This document shows, piece by piece, positions 31,333-39,746 of a stretch of 64,000 nucleotides of DNA. The notes beneath the pieces are model-generated. The model was not told the origin of the DNA, did no database searches, and saw only the letters and a program-made list of their open reading frames with translations. A program made the translations under genes and the position numbers. Positions within the stretch are counted from its first letter, which is position 1; each line of letters begins with the position of its first letter. Location: assembly GCF_002237655.1 (NCBI RefSeq), contig NZ_NOKT01000027.1, positions 1 to 64,000 of the forward strand, written 5' to 3'. Origin of the DNA: Streptomyces sp. XY006. GTDB taxonomy: Bacteria > Actinomycetota > Actinomycetes > Streptomycetales > Streptomycetaceae.

Positions 31333-32790
31333 ATGTCCGAACCGCAGCAGGTCACCGACCGGCCCACCGCCGGCCCGCCCCCGGCACACGGTGTCGACCG
31401 GTTCTTCCGCATCTCCGAGCGGGGTTCCACCCTCGGCCGGGAGATACGCGGCGGCTTCGCCACCTTCTTCACGATGGCCTACATCCTGGTCCTGAACCCC
31501 ATCATCCTGGGCAGCGCGAAGGACAAGTCCGGGCACCAGCTGGACGCCGTCCAGCTCACCACCGCCACCGCCCTGGTGGCCGCCGTCATGACGATCATCA
31601 TGGGCGTCGCCGGCAACCTCCCCCTCGCGCTCGCCGCCGGGCTCGGGCTGAACGCCGTGGTCGCCTTCCAGATCGCCCCGCTGATGAGCTGGGACGACGC
31701 GATGGGCCTCATCGTCCTCGAAGGCCTGCTGATCTGCGTGCTGGTGGTGACCGGGCTGCGCGAGGCCGTCATGCACGCCATCCCCCAGCCGCTCAAGCAG
31801 GCGATCAGCGTCGGCATCGGCCTGTTCATCGCCTTCATCGGCTTCGTCGACGCCGGGTTCGTCAGCCGCATCCCGGACGCCGCGAACACCACCGTGCCCG
31901 TGCAGCTCGGCGGCAGCGGCACCCTCGCCGGCTGGCCGCTGCTCGTCTTCTGCCTCGGAGTGCTGCTGACGGTGGCCCTGCTCGCCCGCAAGGTCAAGGG
32001 CGCCATCCTGATCAGCATCGTCACCATGACGGCCGTGGCGATAGTGATCAACTCCCTGGCGGACATCAAGAGCTGGGGCCTGACCACACCGTCCTGGCCC
32101 GACCGGATCGTCGACGCCCCCGACTTCGGGCTCCTCGGCGACTTCGACCTCCTCGGCGCCTTCAGCGCCCCCGGCGTGGGTGTCGTCACCGTCGTCCTGC
32201 TGGTCTTCACGCTGATCCTGTCCGACTTCTTCGACACCATGGGCACGGTCGTCGGCATCAGCGCCGAGGCCGGTCTGCTCGACGAGGACGGCAAGGTCCC
32301 GAACCTCGGCCGGGTGCTGCTCATCGACGGCGCCGCCGCCGTCGCGGGCGGAGCCGCCTCCGCCTCCTCCGCGACCTCCTACATCGAGTCCGCGGCCGGC
32401 GTCGGCGAGGGCGCGCGCACCGGCTTCTCCAACCTGGTCACCGGCGCCCTGTTCGGTCTCGCCCTGTTCCTGACCCCGCTGCTGACCATCGTCCCGCTGC
32501 AGGCGGCCGCCCCCGCCCTGGTCGCCGTCGGCTTCCTGATGATGACCCAGGTCAAGCACATCGACTGGGACCGCTACGACATCGCGATCCCGGCCTTCCT
32601 CACCATCGCCGTCATGCCGTTCACCTACTCCATCACCAACGGCATCGGCGCCGGCTTCCTCGCCTACGTCGTCATCAAGAGTGTCCTCGGCAAGGCCAGG
32701 GAGGTGCACTGGCTGCTGTGGGCGACCTCGGCGCTGTTCCTCGTGTACTTCGCGATCGACCCGATCGAGCAGCTGCTGGGCGCGAAGTGA
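31333..32790 (+). CDS. NCS2-family purine permease (AzgA-like, adenine/guanine/hypoxanthine)
   Basis: The 485-aa protein has about 12-14 hydrophobic spans. It has the AzgA-subfamily marks GGFATFFTMAYILVLNP (about 38-54), AAGLGLNAVVAFQ, QAISVGIGLFIAFIGFVDAG and DFFDTMGTVVGISAEAG, and it lacks an N-terminal signal. It imports purine bases with protons across the cytoplasmic membrane. The ATG follows GAGGAGC. It is a single-gene unit closed by a strong bidirectional hairpin; no purine riboswitch was recognised in the leader. Confidence 0.93.
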   Translation: MSEPQQVTDRPTAGPPPAHGVDRFFRISERGSTLGREIRGGFATFFTMAYILVLNPIILGSAKDKSGHQLDAVQLTTATALVAAVMTIIMGVAGNLPLALAAGLGLNAVVAFQIAPLMSWDDAMGLIVLEGLLICVLVVTGLREAVMHAIPQPLKQAISVGIGLFIAFIGFVDAGFVSRIPDAANTTVPVQLGGSGTLAGWPLLVFCLGVLLTVALLARKVKGAILISIVTMTAVAIVINSLADIKSWGLTTPSWPDRIVDAPDFGLLGDFDLLGAFSAPGVGVVTVVLLVFTLILSDFFDTMGTVVGISAEAGLLDEDGKVPNLGRVLLIDGAAAVAGGAASASSATSYIESAAGVGEGARTGFSNLVTGALFGLALFLTPLLTIVPLQAAAPALVAVGFLMMTQVKHIDWDRYDIAIPAFLTIAVMPFTYSITNGIGAGFLAYVVIKSVLGKAREVHWLLWATSALFLVYFAIDPIEQLLGAK

Positions 32791-32793
32791 CGG

Positions 32794-32831
32794 CGACGGG
32801 CCGCCCCCGGGGGGAAGGGGGCGGCCCGTCG
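32794..32831. terminator. Bidirectional terminator between purine permease and penicillin-binding protein genes
   Basis: CGACGGGCCGCCCCC (32794-32808) pairs perfectly over 15 bp with GGGGGCGGCCCGTCG (32817-32831) around an 8-base loop. It sits between two convergent stops (32790 and 32863). Confidence 0.8.
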
Positions 32832-32862
32832 CTCGTACAGACGGCTTCCACGCCGCCGAGGT

Positions 32863-34314
32863 TCAGTCCTTCAGCGCCGCTTCCATCATCGCCTTCGCGA
32901 CCGGCGCCGCGAGCCCGTTGCCGCTGACCTCCGAGCGGGCCGCGTCCGACTGCTCCACGACCACCGCCACGGCGACCTCCTTGCCGCCGGACTTGCCGTA
33001 CGAGGTGAACCAGGCGTACGGCACCTGGCTGTTGTTCTCGCCGTGCTGGGCCGTGCCCGTCTTGCCGCCCACGGTCGCGCCCGGGACCTGCGCGTTGGTC
33101 CCCGTGCCCCGCTCCACCACCGTCCGCATCGCCGACTGCAGCTGCTCGGCGGTCGAGGAGGAGACGATCTCCTTCGTGCCCGCCTCGTCGTCGTAGTCCC
33201 GCAGCACGTCACCGCCGCTGTCGGTGATCTGCGCGACCATGTGCGGCGAGACCAGCTTGCCGCCGTTGGCGATGGCCGCGGACACCATCGCCATCTGCAG
33301 GGGCGTGGCCGTGACGTCGAACTGGCCGATGCCGGTCAGCGCCGTCTCCGACGGGTACATGTCCGACGGGTAGACGCTCGGGTAGGCCCGCACGGGCACG
33401 TCCTGCTCCTCGTCGTTGAAGCCGAACTTCTCGGCCATCGCCCTGACCTTGTCCTGGCCGAGCTTCACGGCCATCTTGGCGAAGACGTTGTTGCACGAGT
33501 ACTCCAGCGCCGTGCGGATCGTGGCGTTCGTGCAGGGCGCGTTCGGGTTCTCGTTGCTCAGCTCCCGTGAGGTGCCCGGCAGCGTGTAGGGGTCCGGGCT
33601 GTCGGTCCGCTCGTCCACCGACGTGTACAGCCCGTCCTCCAGCGCCGCCGCGGCCACGACCAGCTTGAACGTCGAACCGGGCGGCAGCGGCTGCCGCAGG
33701 GCCCGGTTGGTCAGCGGCTTGTCCGGGTCCGAGGTGAGCTTCTTCCACGCGGTCCCGGCCGTGTTGGCGTCGGTCAGCGCCGAGGGGTCGTACGACGGCG
33801 TCGACACCACCGCCAGGATCTTCCCGGTCTTCGGGTCGACGGCGACCGCCCCGCCCTTCTTGTCGCCGAGCGCGTCGTACGCCGCCTTCTGCACGTCCGG
33901 GTCGATCGTCGTCACCACGTTGCCCGGGTCGGCCCGCCGGTTGGTGAGCGTGTCCAGCACCGACTTCAGGCGGTTGTCCGTGCCGTTGAGCAGGTCGGTG
34001 TAGATGCCCTCCAGCTGGGTCGGCGCGTAGGCCTGCGAGGCGTAGCCGGTCACCGCCGCGTACAGCTCGCCGTCGGTGTACGTGCGCTTGTATCTCAGGT
34101 CGCCCGTCTTCGTCGGCGCCGAGCCCGTGACCGACCGGCCGCCCACGATGATGTTCCCGAGCGGCGCCGAGTACGTCGCGATGGCGTTCCGCCGGTTGTC
34201 CTTGTCGTCTGCGAGCGCCCGGCCCTCGTAGAACTGCACCCAGGTGGCCCTGACCAGCAGGGCCAGCACCAGCAGCAGCGTGAAGAGGGAGGCGCGCCTG
34301 ATCGTCTTGTTCAT
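32863..34314 (-). CDS. Penicillin-binding protein, class B transpeptidase
   Basis: The 483-aa protein has an N-terminal membrane anchor (about 8-26), a dimerisation domain and a transpeptidase domain with all three active-site motifs: Ser214-T-F-Lys (PGSTFKL), Ser273-Cys-Asn and Lys418-Thr-Gly (GGKTGTAQ). It cross-links peptidoglycan outside the membrane. Length and layout fit the PbpA-like group of actinobacteria, but the usual neighbours (FtsW/RodA, Ser/Thr kinases) are absent here, so it is a stand-alone paralogue. Confidence 0.93.
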   Translation of the reverse strand: MNKTIRRASLFTLLLVLALLVRATWVQFYEGRALADDKDNRRNAIATYSAPLGNIIVGGRSVTGSAPTKTGDLRYKRTYTDGELYAAVTGYASQAYAPTQLEGIYTDLLNGTDNRLKSVLDTLTNRRADPGNVVTTIDPDVQKAAYDALGDKKGGAVAVDPKTGKILAVVSTPSYDPSALTDANTAGTAWKKLTSDPDKPLTNRALRQPLPPGSTFKLVVAAAALEDGLYTSVDERTDSPDPYTLPGTSRELSNENPNAPCTNATIRTALEYSCNNVFAKMAVKLGQDKVRAMAEKFGFNDEEQDVPVRAYPSVYPSDMYPSETALTGIGQFDVTATPLQMAMVSAAIANGGKLVSPHMVAQITDSGGDVLRDYDDEAGTKEIVSSSTAEQLQSAMRTVVERGTGTNAQVPGATVGGKTGTAQHGENNSQVPYAWFTSYGKSGGKEVAVAVVVEQSDAARSEVSGNGLAAPVAKAMMEAALKD

Positions 34315-34389
34315 GCCGAACAGAAGGACGAGCCACGCGGGCCGGATCGTTCCCGTCCGTGCGCATTCTCATCGGAGCGCCCCGTTTTC

Positions 34390-35052
34390 TCATCCGCCGT
34401 TCAGAAAGCCCGCCTCGTACGCCGCGATCACCGCCTGGGTGCGGTCCCGGGTGCCCGTCTTGGCCAGGACCGCCGCGACGTGCGACTTCACCGTGGCCGG
34501 GCCGACCTCCATCCGGTGGGCGATCTCCGCGTTGGTCAGCCCCCGCGCCATGTGCCGCAGCACCTCCCCCTCGCGTGCCGTGAGCCGCGCCACCCACGCG
34601 GGCGGTTCCCGGTGCGCCCGGGCGTGCTCGGTGGCGAGGGCGCGCACGGCCGCCGGGAACAGCAGGCTGTCGCTGCGGGCCACCAGCCGGACCGCCTGCA
34701 CGAGCGCGTCGGCATCGGCCCGCTTGAGCAGGAACCCGGCGGCCCCGGCGCGCAGCGCGTCGTAGACGTAGGAGTCGTTCTCGAACGTCGTCACGACGAC
34801 GATCCGGGGCGGCTCGGCCAGGCCGGCCAGGATCTGCTCGGTGGCGCGGATGCCGTCGATGCCCGGCATCCGCACGTCCATCAGGACGACGTCCGGGCGC
34901 AGGTCGCGGACGACCGAGACGGCCTCGGCCCCGGTGGCCGCCTCACCCGCGACCTCCAGGTCCGGCTCGGCGGAGAGGATGGCGCGCAGCGCGGTGCGGA
35001 CCATGCGCTCGTCGTCGGCCAGGACGACGCGGATCGGGGCGGGGCGGGTCAT
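34390..35052 (-). CDS. NarL/LuxR-family response regulator
   Basis: The 220-aa protein has a receiver domain (about 5-125) with the acidic pair Asp13-Asp14, the phosphoacceptor Asp59 (LMDVRMPG) and the switch Lys in LLKRA. A C-terminal LuxR helix-turn-helix (about 152-212, LTAREGEVLRHMARGLTNAEIA) follows. The ATG overlaps the stop of the histidine kinase gene (ATGA), so the two form a matched two-component pair. The target genes are unknown. Confidence 0.95.
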   Translation of the reverse strand: MTRPAPIRVVLADDERMVRTALRAILSAEPDLEVAGEAATGAEAVSVVRDLRPDVVLMDVRMPGIDGIRATEQILAGLAEPPRIVVVTTFENDSYVYDALRAGAAGFLLKRADADALVQAVRLVARSDSLLFPAAVRALATEHARAHREPPAWVARLTAREGEVLRHMARGLTNAEIAHRMEVGPATVKSHVAAVLAKTGTRDRTQAVIAAYEAGFLNGG

Positions 35053-36308
35053 GCGGGTCCCTTCAGCGGCAGGCGTACGTGCAGACGGAAGATCTCCCCG
35101 GCGGCTCCGCTGGTTCCCGCCGCCGCCGTGCCGCTCAGCAGTCTGGCCCGGTCCGCGATGCCCCGCAGGCCGTGGCCGCCGCCGGGGCGGGAGGACACCG
35201 GCCCGGTCACCGGGTTCTCCACGGTGATCGCCAGCTCGCCGTCCGCCACCTCGATCCGCACGTCGACGGCGACCCCCGCGCCGGCGTGCCGCAGGGCGTT
35301 GCTCAGCCCCTCCTGCACGATCCGGTAGGCCTCGCGGGACACCAGCGGGGGCAGCGCCCCGGGGTCGGCGGCGACCGTGGCGGTCACGCGCTGCCCGCCC
35401 GCCCGGGTCCGGGCCAGCAGGCCCGACAGGTCGGCGGCGAGGGTGGGCGCCGGGGCGGTGCCCGGGCCGTCGCCCTCGCGCAGCACGCCCAGCACGGCGT
35501 CGAGTTCGCCCACCGTGCGCCGGGTCGTGTCCTCGATCGCGGCGAGGGCCTCGCGCACGAACTCCGGGTCGGAGTCCAGCACCCGGCGGGCCGCGCCGGC
35601 CTGCAGGGTGACCGCGCTCAGGGCGTGCCCGACGGAGTCGTGCAGCTCCCGGGCCAGCCGGTTGCGCACCGCGAGGTCGGCGGCGCGCGCCTCTGCGGCG
35701 GCGAGCCGGTCCTCGGGCGTGGGGCCGAGCAGCCGCGGCGCCCAGTGGGCCAGCAGGGCACCGGCCCCGGCCGCGCAGGCCGCCAGCGCGACGAGCGAGG
35801 CCACGCCCACGACGGGGGCGAGCGCCGGCGCCCAGGTGTGGTCGAGGACTTCGGGCAGCCCGAGCCGGGTGCCGCGCAGTGCCGCGACGGCCGGCAGCGC
35901 GATCAGCACGGCGGCGAACGGCGGCAGGGCCAGCGACATGCCCGCGATGATCCCGCCGACCCCGAGGTGCAGGGTGAACCAGGCGGCCGTGCGTGCCTTC
36001 TCGCCGCGGGTGCGGGCCGGTGCGAGGGCGAGCCGGTCCGCGTCGACCCCGCACAGCCAGCGCACGGCGGCGGCCTCCAGCGGCCGGGTCAGCGGGAACA
36101 GGGACGTGACCGCAGCGATCGGCAGTCCCGCGCCGAACGAGGCGAGCTGCAGCGGAAAGGACCCGAAGACGTTCTGCGAGCCGGTGGCGGGGCCGATGAA
36201 CGCCTCGCCGAGCAGGACGTACGGCATGGCGAGCGCGCCGCCGAGGATCAGATGCACCCAGCGCAGCCGCGCCCGCCGGCCGAACAGGAGCCGGGCGGCC
36301 CCCTTCAC
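35049..36308 (-). CDS. Sensor histidine kinase of the NarL-type two-component family
   Basis: The protein is about 419 aa with several N-terminal transmembrane spans (up to about residue 175), a HisKA_3 dimerisation helix with His223 (RELHDSVGHALSAVTLQAG) and a C-terminal ATPase domain (NALRHAGAG as N-box, HGLRGIADR as G-box). The start is uncertain: the GTG at 36308 overlaps the stop of the upstream gene (GTGA), and another GTG lies at 36320. The signal is probably membrane-related. Confidence 0.9.
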   Translation of the reverse strand: MKGAARLLFGRRARLRWVHLILGGALAMPYVLLGEAFIGPATGSQNVFGSFPLQLASFGAGLPIAAVTSLFPLTRPLEAAAVRWLCGVDADRLALAPARTRGEKARTAAWFTLHLGVGGIIAGMSLALPPFAAVLIALPAVAALRGTRLGLPEVLDHTWAPALAPVVGVASLVALAACAAGAGALLAHWAPRLLGPTPEDRLAAAEARAADLAVRNRLARELHDSVGHALSAVTLQAGAARRVLDSDPEFVREALAAIEDTTRRTVGELDAVLGVLREGDGPGTAPAPTLAADLSGLLARTRAGGQRVTATVAADPGALPPLVSREAYRIVQEGLSNALRHAGAGVAVDVRIEVADGELAITVENPVTGPVSSRPGGGHGLRGIADRARLLSGTAAAGTSGAAGEIFRLHVRLPLKGPA

Positions 36309-36649
36309 GCCGTCCGCCACGCGGTCCCGGCCGCACGCTCCGCGAAGAAGCAGACGCCCAGGGCGGCGTCGAAGCCGGCGAGCAACTGGCCCGCGTGGGC
36401 CGGCCGGGTCGGCATCAGCGCGAGCACGATCACCGCGCTGTCCGGCAGCACCGACAGCGCGCTGATCACGGCCACGGCGAGCCGGTCGTCCAGCAGCGCG
36501 CTGCCCTCGGGTGTCCCGAGCCGACTCCCGGCGATCCAGGCGGTCTTGAGCCCGAGGTACGGCAGGCAGGAGACGACGGCGACGGCACGGAGAACCCGCC
36601 GGACACGGCCGGGACGGACGGCTGTGCCGGGAGCGATGGACTGCGTCAT
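36305..36649 (-). CDS. Short membrane protein, possibly a truncated relative of a larger integral membrane protein
   Basis: The 114-aa protein has a basic N-terminus (GRVRRVLRAVAVVSCLPYLGLKTAW) and two hydrophobic spans (about 20-40 and 55-78). Its N-terminal half resembles the start of roughly 400-aa membrane proteins that I recall next to sensor kinases in Streptomyces, while the last 30 residues look unrelated. It may therefore be an internally deleted gene or a genuine short version. Its stop overlaps the kinase GTG, so it is co-translated with the kinase and could assist sensing. Confidence 0.6.
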   Translation of the reverse strand: MTQSIAPGTAVRPGRVRRVLRAVAVVSCLPYLGLKTAWIAGSRLGTPEGSALLDDRLAVAVISALSVLPDSAVIVLALMPTRPAHAGQLLAGFDAALGVCFFAERAAGTAWRTA

Positions 36650-36737
36650 GCGCCCAGCCTCCCGCGGCGCGGCCCCGCGCCACCTCCTGCGCGCCGACGA
36701 TCCGCCTCCGCCGGACGGCGGAGAACCCGGGGGCTGC

Positions 36738-37208
36738 TCAGCCCTCCAGGAGCAGCACCGTCTCCTCGATCTCGGTGCCCCGCGCCTGCGCGAACCCGCT
36801 GGCCGAGGCCACCGCACGGAACCCGCACTTCTCCAGCACCCGCAGCGATCCCGCGTTGTCCGAGGCCGCCCGGGCGTACAGGGGACGCTCGGGCACCTCC
36901 GCCAGCAGCGCCCGCAGGGCGGCCGTGGCGAGCCCTTTGCCCCAGTACGCGCGGTCGATCCAGTACGTCACCTCGCGCTCGCCCGGCACCCCGTACACCG
37001 CCGCGCTGCCGACCACGTCACCGTCGGCGAGCACCGTGCGCACCACGTCCGAGGAGGAGCGGATCCGGGCCCAGTGGGCGTCGAAGGCGTCCCGGTCGGA
37101 CGGGTCCGCCGGGGTGAAGGCCGCCATGTGGAGCGCCTCGGGGTCGTTCAGCTGCCGGAAGAAGACCGGCAGATCGCTGTCGTGGACCGCGCGCAGCTCG
37201 ACATTCAT
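36738..37208 (-). CDS. GNAT-family N-acetyltransferase
   Basis: The 156-aa protein has the GNAT fold, with the acetyl-CoA loop YWGKGLATAALRALL (about 88-102) and the C-terminal NAGSLRVLEKCGFRAV (about 118-133). It resembles the RimJ/RimL-like group that acetylates protein N-termini or small molecules. It ends near the two-component system but is not overlapping it and has its own start directly downstream of the IclR gene stop (3 bp apart), so it may be co-transcribed with iclR. Confidence 0.88.
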   Translation of the reverse strand: MNVELRAVHDSDLPVFFRQLNDPEALHMAAFTPADPSDRDAFDAHWARIRSSSDVVRTVLADGDVVGSAAVYGVPGEREVTYWIDRAYWGKGLATAALRALLAEVPERPLYARAASDNAGSLRVLEKCGFRAVASASGFAQARGTEIEETVLLLEG

Positions 37209-37211
37209 GCC

Positions 37212-37985
37212 TCAGAGCCTACGGGTGGCCAGGGTCAGCCGGTCCCGGGCGTCGAACAGCGCGTCCTTGACCAGCTGTTCGTGCGCCGGGGTCAGCCGGG
37301 CCACCGGAACCGAGCAGCTGATGGCGTCGCGCGCCGGGGTGCGGTAGGGGATCGCCACGCCGAAGCAGCGCAGCCCCAGCGTGTTCTCCTCGCGGTCCAC
37401 CGCGAAGCCCTGCTCGCGCACCTGGTGCAGCTCCTCGATGAGCTTCTCCCGGTCGGTGATCGTGTTCTCGGTCAGCGCGGGCAGCGTCTCCGGGAGCATC
37501 TTGCGGACCTGCTCGTCGGAGTAGGTGCTCAGCAGGGCCTTGCCGAGGGACGTGGAGTGCGCGGGCAGCCGGCGGCCGACCCGGGTGAAGGGCCGCAGGT
37601 AGTGCTGCGACTGGCGGGTGGCGAGGTAGACGACGTTGGTGCCGTCGAGGCGGGCGAGGTGGATCGTCTCCGTGGTGTCGTCCGAGAGCCGGTCCAGGGT
37701 CGGCCGGGCCGCCGCGACGACCTCGTCGCCGTCGATGTACGAGGTGCCCACCAGCAGGGCCCGCACGCCGATGCCGTAGCGCGTGCCGGTGGCGTCCGTC
37801 TCCACCCAGCCCAGTTCGACGAGGGTGCGCAGCAGCATGTAGAGGCTGGACTTGGGGTAGCCGACGGCCTCCTGGACCGCCGCGAGCGAGTGCATACCGG
37901 GACGCCCGGCGAAGTATTCGAGCAGTTCAACCGTACGTACCGCGGACTTGACCTGCGCCCCGCCGCCCGTCTCGCCAGCCGACAT
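37212..37985 (-). CDS. IclR-family transcriptional regulator
   Basis: The 257-aa protein has an N-terminal winged helix (about 12-70, AAVQEAVGYPKSSLYMLLRTL) and a C-terminal effector domain (about 80-250) with the IclR signature near LGLRCFGVAIPYR. It is divergent from the 2-oxoglutarate semialdehyde dehydrogenase gene, with a palindromic site between them. IclR regulators often control sugar-acid and aromatic catabolism (KdgR of pectin degraders is one), so control of the dehydrogenase by a pathway intermediate is likely. Confidence 0.92.
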   Translation of the reverse strand: MSAGETGGGAQVKSAVRTVELLEYFAGRPGMHSLAAVQEAVGYPKSSLYMLLRTLVELGWVETDATGTRYGIGVRALLVGTSYIDGDEVVAAARPTLDRLSDDTTETIHLARLDGTNVVYLATRQSQHYLRPFTRVGRRLPAHSTSLGKALLSTYSDEQVRKMLPETLPALTENTITDREKLIEELHQVREQGFAVDREENTLGLRCFGVAIPYRTPARDAISCSVPVARLTPAHEQLVKDALFDARDRLTLATRRL

Positions 37986-38046
37986 CGCCCTTGACCCCTT
38001 CGTTCGACGGGAAATAGTCTCCCAGCGTATTCATCATCGGAGACAG

Positions 38047-38064
38047 CGTTCAGTATATCGAACG
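38047..38064. promoter_or_regulatory. Candidate IclR operator CGTTC-AGTATATC-GAACG
   Basis: The 18-bp near-perfect inverted repeat (CGTTC arms around TATA) lies midway between the divergent iclR and dehydrogenase starts. A second inverted pair, GTCTCC (38018-38023) and GGAGAC (38039-38044), lies beside it. A related sequence, CGTTCAGAAATATAGACG, occurs in the kdgD leader (7273-7290). Confidence 0.5.
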
Positions 38065-38116
38065 TCCCTGGTGGATGACCCCGTACTGCGGCATTACATG
38101 TGTGGAGGGACCCGCG

Positions 38117-39646
38117 GTGGCAGCAGCACCAGTCTGGAGTGTCGACCCCCGAACCGGGAAGCAGCGCGAGCAGGTTGCGGTGGAGGCCACAGCCCAGGAG
38201 GTGGACGCCGCCGTCCGTGCCGCGCACGAGGCCCGCGGCTCGCTCGCGGACCGTACCGTCCGCGCGGCCTTCCTGCGCGGCGCCGCCGAGGAGCTGGAGG
38301 CGGCCAGGGACGGGCTCGTCGAGACCGCCGACGCCGAGACCGCGCTCGGCCCGGTCCGGCTGACCGGCGAGCTCGCCCGCACCTGCTACCAGCTTCGGGC
38401 CTTCGCCGACATCGTCGACGAGGGCGCCTTCCTCGACGTCGTCATCAACCACCCGGACGACACCGCCACCCCGCCGATCCCGGACCTGCGCCGCTACAAG
38501 GTGCCCCTCGGCGTCGTCGCCGTCTACTCGGCCTCGAACTTCCCGTTCGCCTTCTCCGTCGCCGGCGGCGACACCGCGAGCGCCCTCGCGGCCGGCTGCC
38601 CCGTCGTCGTCAAGGCCCACCCCGACCACCCGGCCCTGTCCGAGTACGTCGCCAAGGTGCTGCGCCGCGCCGCCGCCCGGCACGACATCCCCGAGGGCGT
38701 CGTCGGCCTGGTCCACGGCTTCGAGGCCGGCGTCGAGCTGATCAAGCACCCGCTGGTCGCGGCGGCCGGCTTCACCGGCTCCGTGCGCGGCGGCCGGGCC
38801 CTGTTCGACGCGGCGGCCGCCCGCCCGGTGCCGATCCCCTTCCACGGCGAGCTGGGCTCGCTGAACCCGGTCGTCGTCACCGAGGCCGCCGCCGCCGAGC
38901 GGGCCGAGGCGATCGGCTCGGGCCTCGCCGGTTCGATGACGCTGGGCGTCGGCCAGTTCTGCGTGAAGCCGGGCCTCGTCCTCGCGCCGTCCGGCGCCGC
39001 CGGTGACGCCCTGCTCAAGTCGCTGACCGACGCCGTCAGCGACACCGACGCCGGGGTCCTGCTCGACCACCGCATGCGGGACAACTTCGTCGCCGGTGTC
39101 GCCGAGCGGGCCGGGCTGCCCGACGTCGAGTCGCCGGTCACGCCCGGGGCGGGCGGCGAGCACACCGTCAGCGCGGGCTTCCTCACCGTGCCGGCGAGCA
39201 GGCTGGCCCGGGAGGGCGAGCACGACCTGCTCCTGGAGGAGTGCTTCGGCCCGGTCACCGTGGTGGCCCGCTACGAGGACGAGGCCGAGGTCAAGGCCGT
39301 GCTGTCGCGTCTGCCGGGCAACCTGACGGCCACGGTGCAGCTCTCCGAGGAGGAGGCCGCGGGCCAGGGCCGTGGCGCGGAACTGCTGCAGGAACTGACG
39401 CCGCTGGCCGGTCGCGTGCTGGTGAACGGCTGGCCGACGGGTGTCGCCGTCGCCCCGGCGCAGCACCACGGGGGGCCGTACCCGGCGACGACGTCGACGT
39501 CCACGTCGGTGGGCGGGACGGCGATCGAGCGGTGGCTGCGGCCGGTCGTGTACCAGAACGCCCCGGAGGCGCTGCTGCCGCAGGAACTGCGGGACGACAA
39601 CCCGCTGGGGCTGCCGCGGCGGTTCAACGGGCGTCTGGAGCGCTGA
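38117..39646 (+). CDS. Alpha-ketoglutarate semialdehyde dehydrogenase (NADP-type ALDH)
   Basis: The 509-aa protein is an aldehyde dehydrogenase with catalytic Cys282 (GVGQFCVKPG), Glu245 (FHGELGSLNP) and the motif SASNFPFAFSVAGGDTASALAAGCPVV, which marks the KGSADH subgroup. It oxidises 2-oxoglutarate semialdehyde to 2-oxoglutarate, the last step shared by oxidative uronate and pentonate pathways. I chose the GTG at 38117 because GGAGGG lies 7 bases before it; in-frame starts at 38075 and 38102 lack a ribosome site. It serves as the meeting point for kdgD (7321) and the IlvD/DHDPS pair (12759-15397). Confidence 0.9.
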   Translation: MAAAPVWSVDPRTGKQREQVAVEATAQEVDAAVRAAHEARGSLADRTVRAAFLRGAAEELEAARDGLVETADAETALGPVRLTGELARTCYQLRAFADIVDEGAFLDVVINHPDDTATPPIPDLRRYKVPLGVVAVYSASNFPFAFSVAGGDTASALAAGCPVVVKAHPDHPALSEYVAKVLRRAAARHDIPEGVVGLVHGFEAGVELIKHPLVAAAGFTGSVRGGRALFDAAAARPVPIPFHGELGSLNPVVVTEAAAAERAEAIGSGLAGSMTLGVGQFCVKPGLVLAPSGAAGDALLKSLTDAVSDTDAGVLLDHRMRDNFVAGVAERAGLPDVESPVTPGAGGEHTVSAGFLTVPASRLAREGEHDLLLEECFGPVTVVARYEDEAEVKAVLSRLPGNLTATVQLSEEEAAGQGRGAELLQELTPLAGRVLVNGWPTGVAVAPAQHHGGPYPATTSTSTSVGGTAIERWLRPVVYQNAPEALLPQELRDDNPLGLPRRFNGRLER

Positions 39647-39688
39647 GCGCCGCGGGGGTGCGGGGGGATCGCGGGCTGCCGGTGCGTC

Positions 39689-39722
39689 GTGGCCGTTCGC
39701 GCAGTTCCCCGCGCCCCTGGAG
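39689..39722. repeat. Interspersed GTTCCCCGCGCCCCT element (copy 2)
   Basis: The stretch contains GTTCGCGCAGTTCCCCGC followed by GCCCCTGGAGG, sharing TTCCCCGCGCCCCT with 22571-22584. It lies in the 100-bp gap between the dehydrogenase stop and the next gene. Confidence 0.5.
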
Positions 39723-39746
39723 GGCGTGTCTGGAAGAGTGGGTCGA

